In this document: one piece after another, positions 58,068 to 64,000 of the stretch | Layout: each line of letters opens with the position of its first letter | How positions within the stretch are numbered: the stretch's first letter is position 1 | Assembly (NCBI GenBank): GCA_900544795.1 | Contig: UQWM01000004.1 | Location: 56,720 to 120,719 of the forward strand | Origin: an uncultured Phascolarctobacterium sp. | GTDB lineage: Bacteria > Bacillota > Negativicutes > Acidaminococcales > Acidaminococcaceae | Direction: 5' to 3' | DNA: 64,000 bases | Made by a program: the position numbers and the translations under genes | Notes under the pieces: generated by a model | Told to the model about the DNA's origin: nothing | Seen by the model: the letters and a program-made list of their open reading frames with translations, nothing else | Database searches by the model: none

Positions 58068-59351
58068 TTATTGTTTTTTAGGGAATACGACCTGCTTAGG
58101 GCCAAGTTCAGCATTTTCCGGGATCAGAACATCATTGAAGCTGATTCCGCGCGTATGGGCCGTATGGCTCCATTCGTGGTCATGACGATGCAGGTAACCT
58201 AAAACAGTAATTGGGATCCAGCTGTAAATAAACAGCGGATACAGTAAAAGGTACATCCAGGATTTAAAAGAAGCGTGGATTTTAAAAAGCACGATCATTG
58301 GGAAAATATATTGGCCTACACCGATCAAAGTCCAGACTTCTAACGGCAGGATAGCATACAGGACGTTGGTATAGAACGGATAAAAATGATAGATGTAACT
58401 GCAGATAACAAAGAAAGTAGAAATCAGCAGGAAATAAGGCTGGAATAAATTGATGATACCGTCTAAAACAACGATATTCCTCTCTTTAATACCCTTTACG
58501 AATAATTTGCCGATGTAGCGGTTAGCAACATCAAAATGTCCCTGTGCCCAGCGTTTACGCTGTTTCCAGGACTGCATAAAAGTCAGCGGCTTTTCGTCGT
58601 AAACAATAGCGTCATGGGCCCAAGTGGTCGGAATACCTTCCAGCAAAGCTTTCATGGTAAATTCCATATCTTCGGTCAGGCAGGTTGCCCCCCACCCATG
58701 CCGGCGCAGGATATCCGTCGAGATACACATACCTGTACCACCAAGACAGCTTGATAAGCCAATATTATATTTAGCCAAATGCCAAACATGGTTTACTACC
58801 CAGAAGGAAATCGAAAACACTCCAGAGATCCAGGTATCATTAGGATTCTTGGAATCCAGATACCCCTGTATAAGGCGTTCGCCTTTGCACAAGCGGCTGT
58901 TCATTTCTTTTAGAAAATTAGGATGCACTAAATTGTCAGCATCAAAAACACAGACAGCGTCATACTGCCGTTCCATTTCAAATAATCTTTGGAACATCCA
59001 GTCCATGGCAAAGCCCTTGCCCTTTTCTTTGTCGTTGAAGCGTTCGTGAACGATGGCTCCCGTTTGACGGGCAATCTGAGCTGTATTATCTTTGCAATTA
59101 TCTGCAACTACAAAAATATCATATAAATGATCTGAATAATTGAGCAGATGCAGATTCTCGACCAATTGACCGATTACCTGCTCTTCATTATGCGCACAGA
59201 CGATCATAGCAAAAGTTTTCTGCTCTTCGTAAATCTTTTCTTCCGGCCGGCGGCCAAAAAGTCCAAAAAACGATAGCGTGAAATAGTAGATCGTAAAAAA
59301 CACAATCAAAAGCTGCAACGGAATCATGATCAAGTCAAAATAAGTACTCAT
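58068..59351 (-). CDS. Membrane glycosyltransferase family 2, processive type
   Basis: A 427-residue protein: an N-terminal membrane helix (about residues 5-30), a GT-A domain (AMIVCAHNEEQVI, VVADNCKDNT, the DAD metal motif in VFDADNLVH, acceptor-site TEDMEF) and the QxxRW motif in QRKRWAQG. About four C-terminal membrane helices follow. QxxRW marks processive, cellulose-synthase-like enzymes that build a chain or extend an envelope glycan. The product is unknown. The ATG at 59351 follows AAGGAG. It is last in a run with pssA and psd. Confidence 0.87.
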   Translation of the reverse strand: MSTYFDLIMIPLQLLIVFFTIYYFTLSFFGLFGRRPEEKIYEEQKTFAMIVCAHNEEQVIGQLVENLHLLNYSDHLYDIFVVADNCKDNTAQIARQTGAIVHERFNDKEKGKGFAMDWMFQRLFEMERQYDAVCVFDADNLVHPNFLKEMNSRLCKGERLIQGYLDSKNPNDTWISGVFSISFWVVNHVWHLAKYNIGLSSCLGGTGMCISTDILRRHGWGATCLTEDMEFTMKALLEGIPTTWAHDAIVYDEKPLTFMQSWKQRKRWAQGHFDVANRYIGKLFVKGIKERNIVVLDGIINLFQPYFLLISTFFVICSYIYHFYPFYTNVLYAILPLEVWTLIGVGQYIFPMIVLFKIHASFKSWMYLLLYPLFIYSWIPITVLGYLHRHDHEWSHTAHTRGISFNDVLIPENAELGPKQVVFPKKQ

Positions 59352-59379
59352 CAAAAATCTCCTTGCTTTCTAAAAAAAA

Positions 59380-60060
59380 TTACTGCTTATTCAACGCAGC
59401 GGCATAAACGTAGTTTATGATACCTGCTACAGAATATGTAAACATTGCAACAAAAGGCCAAGCACCGGGATTTGTATATAAAAGATACACACCGACTGCG
59501 GCTGCTGCTATAACAGGAGGCAAAAACATGGGATTACCCTTGCCTTTAAAATCAGGGAATTTTACATTACTATACATTATACAGCCAATAATAAAAGTTA
59601 AAGCCGCAACAAAATAAGTTGAAAACTCATAGCCAGAAAGGACATAGGTGGCTAAAACACAAGCCCCTGCAGGGATTGGCATACCTTGAAAGTACCCTTT
59701 TACTTCGCCCACATTAACATTGAAACGTGCTAAACGCAAAGCACCACAAATAGTAAACACAGAAGCTATAAGCTTCCCAATTAAACCAAGATCAGTCATA
59801 CCGTACTGGTAAATCAAGATTGCCGGAGCGACACCAAAAGAACCAAGATCGCAGAGTGAATCTAACTCTTTGCCAAAATCGCTGCCGCCTACTCCCAACA
59901 ACCTTGCTGCCCTACCGTCTAAAGAATCGGCAACGACTGCCAGAATTATAAGAATAGCCGCCCTTTGAAAATTACCTTCAAAAGTATCAAATATTGATAA
60001 AACACCGAAAATCAGGCTTAAAGAACTGATGCTGTTAGGTATGATACGACGATAATTCAT
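59380..60060 (-). CDS. pssA: CDP-diacylglycerol-serine O-phosphatidyltransferase
   Basis: Makes phosphatidylserine at the membrane. The 226-residue protein has about seven hydrophobic segments and the CDP-alcohol phosphotransferase motif DGRAAR...FGKELDSLCD. The spacer between AR and G is nine residues, one longer than the usual eight; the other acidic residues keep their spacing. The gene starts three bases after the psd stop, so the two consecutive phosphatidylethanolamine steps are coupled. Confidence 0.93.
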   Translation of the reverse strand: MNYRRIIPNSISSLSLIFGVLSIFDTFEGNFQRAAILIILAVVADSLDGRAARLLGVGGSDFGKELDSLCDLGSFGVAPAILIYQYGMTDLGLIGKLIASVFTICGALRLARFNVNVGEVKGYFQGMPIPAGACVLATYVLSGYEFSTYFVAALTFIIGCIMYSNVKFPDFKGKGNPMFLPPVIAAAAVGVYLLYTNPGAWPFVAMFTYSVAGIINYVYAAALNKQ

Positions 60061-60063
60061 GCT

Positions 60064-60690
60064 TTAACGAACCCTCCCGATCAGAGAAACCCCTCCGACT
60101 ACTGAATCGCCTTTTTTGACAAGAATTTCAACATTTTTAGGCATAACAAGTTCGGTACTTGATCCAAACTTAATCATACCATAACATTCGCCTTGTTTCA
60201 AATCATGTCCTAAAGTTACCCAGGAAACGATACGGCGGGCAAGTAACCCAGCTACCTGAATAACTAAAACCTTCATTTTATCATTTTGGACGCCGATAGC
60301 ATGGCGTTCATTCTCAAAAGAAGCCGATTTTTTATAAGCCGGTACGAACTGTCCGCAGGTATAGCGTTGATATTTTATCTCGCCATTTACCGGGCTGCGG
60401 TTGACGTGGACGTTAAATACGGAAAGAAAAATCGTTACTTTAACAGCGTCTTCGTTCAGATATTCGTCGTCATAAAAATCTTCGACAGCCATTACTGTAC
60501 CGTCTGCTGGCGAATAAATAATAGAATCATCAGCTACTGTGGAACGATTAGGATTGCGAAAAAAATAAAGAAAAAATAATGTTAAAACAGCTGGGATAAC
60601 CGCCCATACAAGGCCGCCCCAATAAGCTACAGCAAAAGTAATGATAGCAAAAGCAAAAATAAACGGGTGACCGTCTTTAACTATAATCAT
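60064..60690 (-). CDS. psd: Phosphatidylserine decarboxylase, short type
   Basis: Decarboxylates phosphatidylserine to phosphatidylethanolamine. The 208-residue proenzyme has N-terminal membrane helices (residues 8-45), YSPADGTV, NVHVNRSPVNG and the self-cleavage site GSS in KFGSSTELV near the C-terminus, which generates the pyruvoyl group. The length fits the small (archaeal-type) Psd rather than the longer E. coli form. It is the first of the psd-pssA pair. Confidence 0.93.
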   Translation of the reverse strand: MIIVKDGHPFIFAFAIITFAVAYWGGLVWAVIPAVLTLFFLYFFRNPNRSTVADDSIIYSPADGTVMAVEDFYDDEYLNEDAVKVTIFLSVFNVHVNRSPVNGEIKYQRYTCGQFVPAYKKSASFENERHAIGVQNDKMKVLVIQVAGLLARRIVSWVTLGHDLKQGECYGMIKFGSSTELVMPKNVEILVKKGDSVVGGVSLIGRVR

Positions 60691-60733
60691 CAGAGAGCCC
60701 CTCTCTTTCGTCAGTTTTTATAAGAAGACAAAA

Positions 60734-60770
60734 TAATAATGTGATGAGCTTTTTATTCATCACATTATTA
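60734..60770 (-). terminator. Intrinsic terminator after the WecG/TagA gene
   Basis: TAATAATGTGATGA (60734-60747) pairs perfectly with its complement (60757-60770) around a nine-base loop. On the minus strand it runs into TTATTATTTTG. Confidence 0.75.
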
Positions 60771-60803
60771 TAATACAGCCATATCTTTTTGTCCATTTTT
60801 ATT

Positions 60804-61535
60804 TCATTTGGAACATATTACTTTAATTACGAATTTAGGCAATGCCAGCATACGAATACATCTGCGGGGCTGTTTGTAAAGCCTGAACAGCCATTCCAGA
60901 GAATATTTCTGCATCCATAAAGGCGCTCTTTCCATTTTACCAGCTAAAACATCAAAACTGCCGCCTATCCCCATTGTAATATAAGGCTTCAATTCTCTAA
61001 GATGTGCCTGCAGCCATTTTTCCTGTTTGGGCGCTCCCAGCGCAAGGAAAAGTATCTGCGCGCCGCTGTTATTTATTGCTTCGATAATAGCAGTGTTATC
61101 ACAGTCTGAAAAATAGCCGTCTCTACAGCCAACTACATCCACTCCCGGGTACAGGATTTCTGCTTTTTCCCTAGCAGCTTCTGCTATACCAGGAGCAGCA
61201 CCAAAGAAAAAAACTTTATAGCCCTTTCCGGCAGCCAAATTAAGTAAACGATTAAATAAATCAAAACCTGCGACACGTTCGGGAACGTGATGCCCTAACT
61301 TTCTTCCTGCCCATACTGTACCAGCACCATCAGGCAAAACCAGATCGGCAATATTAGTCAGAATGTTTTTATATTCTGCGTCGTCCTGACACATCATAAT
61401 AATTTCGGCGTTAGCTGTAACTACGAAGGACGGCTGCTGTGCCTGTATTTTTTGATCAAGGTATGCAACAGCATCATTCATACTATATGGATGTACAGGA
61501 ACGTCTAAAACCTGAATAGCGGCGATTTTTTCCAT
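60804..61535 (-). CDS. WecG/TagA/CpsF family glycosyltransferase
   Basis: A 243-residue GT26 enzyme that typically transfers N-acetylmannosamine or a related uronic acid sugar to an undecaprenyl-linked acceptor in envelope glycan or teichoic acid assembly. Family motifs seen are TANAEIIM, LPDGAGTVWA, VFFFGAAPG and the C-terminal LFLALGAPKQEKW. The ATG at 61535 follows AAAGG. It lies directly after the response regulator gene and before its own terminator. Confidence 0.9.
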   Translation of the reverse strand: MEKIAAIQVLDVPVHPYSMNDAVAYLDQKIQAQQPSFVVTANAEIIMMCQDDAEYKNILTNIADLVLPDGAGTVWAGRKLGHHVPERVAGFDLFNRLLNLAAGKGYKVFFFGAAPGIAEAAREKAEILYPGVDVVGCRDGYFSDCDNTAIIEAINNSGAQILFLALGAPKQEKWLQAHLRELKPYITMGIGGSFDVLAGKMERAPLWMQKYSLEWLFRLYKQPRRCIRMLALPKFVIKVICSK

Positions 61536-61547
61536 TAGCAACAACCT

Positions 61548-62252
61548 TTATTGAATATAGAGATCTATGATATTGGCATTTTTATCAATGCATTTATATT
61601 TATAGACCGGACGGCCTACGCTGCCGCGATGCAAATCAAGGCTCAGCAGTTTCAGCGATTTCAGGAATTCTAAATATTTACGGATAGAAACACGGGAAAT
61701 GCCAACTTTAGCAGAAATTTCCTCAGTGGTAAACATTCCGTCGATTTTGATTATTTCGGACCAAACAGTATTCAGAGTGTTTTTATCCAAACCTTTCGGC
61801 AGAGTAACTTCCACATCTGTATCCTGATGGATGATGGTTTTATCAAGTTCATCCTGTTTAAGGATGGCCTGTTCTTCAACTAAATTATAGCGGCTTTTGT
61901 AATTGTTCAAAGCCAGGTTGAATCTTTCGAACTCAAAGGGTTTGATAATATAATCGAAAGCACCTAAACGGAGCGCTGCTTTGATCTTATCTTTATCATT
62001 GGCTGCGGAAACTATGATAACGTCAACATCATATTCCTGTTCGCGTATTTTGGCCAGTAACTGCAGACCATCCATCCCCGGCATAAAAATATCGAGAATG
62101 ACCAGGTTATACTCTTTGTTCTGCATGATTTTCAGCGCGTCATCACTGTTGTGAACAATGTCGCAGAGCTGAAAACCTTTGATTTGGGTCAAATAATGTT
62201 CGTGAAGTTTCCCTACCATCGGGTCATCTTCTACTACTAAAACTTTGATCAT
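61548..62252 (-). CDS. CitB/DcuR-type response regulator
   Basis: A 234-residue regulator. The receiver domain (residues 1-122) has Asp9-Asp10, phospho-acceptor Asp54 in VILDIFMPG, and Lys in IIKPF. The C-terminal part has a winged or helix-turn-helix (TTEEISAKVGISRVSIRKYLEFL), typical of regulators of dicarboxylate or citrate uptake. It overlaps the sensor kinase by four bases (ATGA), so the pair is co-translated. Target genes are not evident nearby. Confidence 0.92.
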   Translation of the reverse strand: MIKVLVVEDDPMVGKLHEHYLTQIKGFQLCDIVHNSDDALKIMQNKEYNLVILDIFMPGMDGLQLLAKIREQEYDVDVIIVSAANDKDKIKAALRLGAFDYIIKPFEFERFNLALNNYKSRYNLVEEQAILKQDELDKTIIHQDTDVEVTLPKGLDKNTLNTVWSEIIKIDGMFTTEEISAKVGISRVSIRKYLEFLKSLKLLSLDLHRGSVGRPVYKYKCIDKNANIIDLYIQ

Positions 62253-63880
62253 GATGTTTTCACCGTCCTTACGATTGGTAATCTTATTGTGAACGTGGTA
62301 CCTTCGCCTACGGTTGATTCAACCTCGATAGTACCTTTTAAATGAGTAACTGTTTGTTTCACTAAGAAAAGCCCTATTCCACGTCGGGGCCCCTTACTAG
62401 AATAACCTTTTTCGAAGATAGTTTCAAGTTTATTTTCCGGTATGCCTGGTCCGGAATCTTCAACGACCACCATTAATTCGTTATCGAAGGTCAGAATACT
62501 TAGATTAACGATCCTTTCATTGGGATGATCGCGTAAAATGTCAAAAGCATTTTCGATCAGATTACCAATGATCAAAATCAGTTCCTGTACCGTCGGACGA
62601 ATAAATTCAGCAGTCAATTCACTCTCATCTGTTAAGGAAAATTCAATATCCAACTCTCTCGCTCTGCTTATCTTGCCTAAAATAAAACCTGCCAAGGTAA
62701 TATCTTTTAGCCTTGTTACTACATAAGCAGCTTCTGCTTGTCTGTTGTTTGCGATTTCCATCGTAAACTGCTTCAATTCATCATAAGCTTTCATATCAAT
62801 AAGACCCATAATAACATGCATCTTATTCATAAACTCATGTGTTTGCGCTCTCAGTGCGTCGGCATAATTGCGCACACCTGTCAACTGGTTGGCCAGTTCT
62901 TCCAATTCCGTCTTTTTACGGAAGGTTATGATAGCGCCGCCTATATGGCCGTTATCAAACAATGGCACCAGCGTTGCGATAAACAATACCGATCCTACCT
63001 GTACGGGCATATCCAGCGTAGCCCGACCTTCTTTTAAAACGGTGTCTAAAGTCAGGCCGTTCATAAAGCTTTCCAGCGACTTACCTAAAAGTGTATGCGG
63101 ATTAGGTATGCCTGCCTGTGCCAGCAAAAACTCCGATTCAGTATTGATCAAAGTTATTTTGGCATCTTTATTAATGACCACTACCCCTTCTTTAACCGAG
63201 TTAAGCAGCGCGTTACGCTCCTGCAGCAAGGTGGCGATATCCTCGGGCTCAAGACCGAACAACGTGGATTTTACGTGACGTGCCAAAAAGACTGCTCCAC
63301 CAATACCAACGAATAAACCAAACAAACTGGCCAGAAAAATCAGCAATACCGATTCTACGGTTAAATCCTGGATCATTTTCGGCGATACGCCGGCAACGAT
63401 GTAGCCTACGATAGTATTCCGGTCATCACGGATAACACCTACTGCTTTTTCATTGAATACCGATGTGTCGTACCAGTTGGAATTAGTAGTCAGGCCCTGA
63501 TCGGCAACGATATTACGCGCTTCGTCTTCAAAGCCATCAATAGAAGTAGGATTGTGAAAGACACGGATATTTTTGTTCCGGTCTAAAATAATAATACTGG
63601 CCTTGCAGGATTTCGCCGCCATATTGACGACATTGTTCAATGTTTCATTGGTGGTATTGAGATCGGTTTCATAGGTCAAAGAACGGATCACTGCTGGTGA
63701 ATGCGACAATAAAGTCGTGATGCTTACCGCATTGACGCTGATACGCTCGTCAACAACGCCTGAAACCCTGTGAGCTATAAGCAAACTGGCAGGCAATAGT
63801 GACGCTACGATAACGAAGGTTATCAACAGCACTATTTTTTGTGATAAGGTGAATTTATTTTCGCTGTTTTTATATGTCAT
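62249..63880 (-). CDS. DcuS/CitA-type sensor histidine kinase
   Basis: A 543-residue membrane sensor. It has TM1 (about residues 15-36), an extracytoplasmic Cache-type domain (about 40-175), TM2 (178-200), a cytoplasmic PAS domain (about 220-320) and a kinase with the family-specific phospho-acceptor motif AQTHEFMNK (His348). The ATP-binding boxes are DSGPGIPENK and GIGLFLVK. This family senses C4-dicarboxylates, citrate or similar acids. The ATG at 63880 follows GTGAGGTG; the frame is open further upstream without support. The remaining 120 bases to the window edge are A+T-rich and hold no gene. Confidence 0.93.
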   Translation of the reverse strand: MTYKNSENKFTLSQKIVLLITFVIVASLLPASLLIAHRVSGVVDERISVNAVSITTLLSHSPAVIRSLTYETDLNTTNETLNNVVNMAAKSCKASIIILDRNKNIRVFHNPTSIDGFEDEARNIVADQGLTTNSNWYDTSVFNEKAVGVIRDDRNTIVGYIVAGVSPKMIQDLTVESVLLIFLASLFGLFVGIGGAVFLARHVKSTLFGLEPEDIATLLQERNALLNSVKEGVVVINKDAKITLINTESEFLLAQAGIPNPHTLLGKSLESFMNGLTLDTVLKEGRATLDMPVQVGSVLFIATLVPLFDNGHIGGAIITFRKKTELEELANQLTGVRNYADALRAQTHEFMNKMHVIMGLIDMKAYDELKQFTMEIANNRQAEAAYVVTRLKDITLAGFILGKISRARELDIEFSLTDESELTAEFIRPTVQELILIIGNLIENAFDILRDHPNERIVNLSILTFDNELMVVVEDSGPGIPENKLETIFEKGYSSKGPRRGIGLFLVKQTVTHLKGTIEVESTVGEGTTFTIRLPIVRTVKTS

Positions 63881-64000
63881 ACTTTTCACCTCACCCAAAA
63901 CTCTTTTGCCACTGTTTATAGCATAAACTACTTTTTAAACTTTTTGATAAAGTCCATATAATTGTGTAAAAAGAAAGAGTCATCAAAACCCTTTTTAAGG

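Overview
The window looks like a chromosomal segment of a diderm Firmicute (Negativicutes). An Acidaminococcaceae / Phascolarctobacterium-like relative is my best guess, inferred from gene content only. The evidence is a mixture: Gram-positive style genes (RNase J, a hflX-ynbB pair beside lexA, a lysine riboswitch, an electron-bifurcating Nfn pair), a single-chain Gram-negative style PurL, a fused TAXI-type TRAP transporter, and a phosphatidylserine synthase/decarboxylase pair. Strong Shine-Dalgarno sequences and intrinsic terminators are everywhere. I saw no rRNA, tRNA or CRISPR array. The left part (purL to the PHP gene) looks clearly richer in G+C than the right part (TRAP genes to the two-component system).

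Layout. 1-10940: purL (cut by the window edge), a small ribbon-helix-helix protein, a PreP-type M16 peptidase, an iron-sulfur aldo/keto reductase, pnp and dut. 10941-13945: a scar region holding the 5'-truncated remains of a superfamily 2 helicase, probably from a restriction or defence system, fused at one junction to the 3' end of an unrelated gene on the other strand. 13946-15283: a MATE exporter. 15518-20210: a lysine-riboswitch-controlled operon (dapB-asd-lysC-dapA-CGGC protein) that makes diaminopimelate and lysine precursors. 20328-25258: an SH3/NlpC-P60 cell-wall hydrolase, a leucyl aminopeptidase, a PHP phosphoesterase, a P-loop/Asp23-like fusion and a DUF3870 protein. 25332-29473: a small EF-hand-loop protein, then a TAXI TRAP transporter operon with DUF1850.

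29707-41850 is a long co-oriented housekeeping run: rnj, ftsK, rodZ, a YgiQ radical SAM enzyme, an orphan solute-binding protein, rimO, cinA and a DEAD-box RNA helicase. 41912-44981 holds hflX, whose N-terminal domain carries a full JAMM metalloprotease-like motif, and ynbB. 45153-49731, on the minus strand, holds lexA and an operon of pduL plus two paralogous exported proteins of unknown function.

49923-57944 (minus strand) is the most coherent metabolic block: HAD phosphatase, MTA phosphorylase, MtnA isomerase, S-adenosylhomocysteine hydrolase, class II aldolase, MTA/SAH deaminase, NfnA and NfnB, apparently one transcript. It reads as a salvage route for the by-products of S-adenosylmethionine use, ending in an aldolase rather than the oxygen-dependent methionine salvage enzymes, linked to redox balancing by NfnAB. 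58068-63880 (minus strand) holds a processive glycosyltransferase, pssA, psd, a WecG/TagA-type glycosyltransferase and a DcuS/DcuR-like two-component system.

The most unusual items are the JAMM-HflX fusion, the P-loop/Asp23-like fusion, the paralogous exported pair behind pduL, the SAM by-product salvage plus Nfn operon, and the helicase deletion scar.
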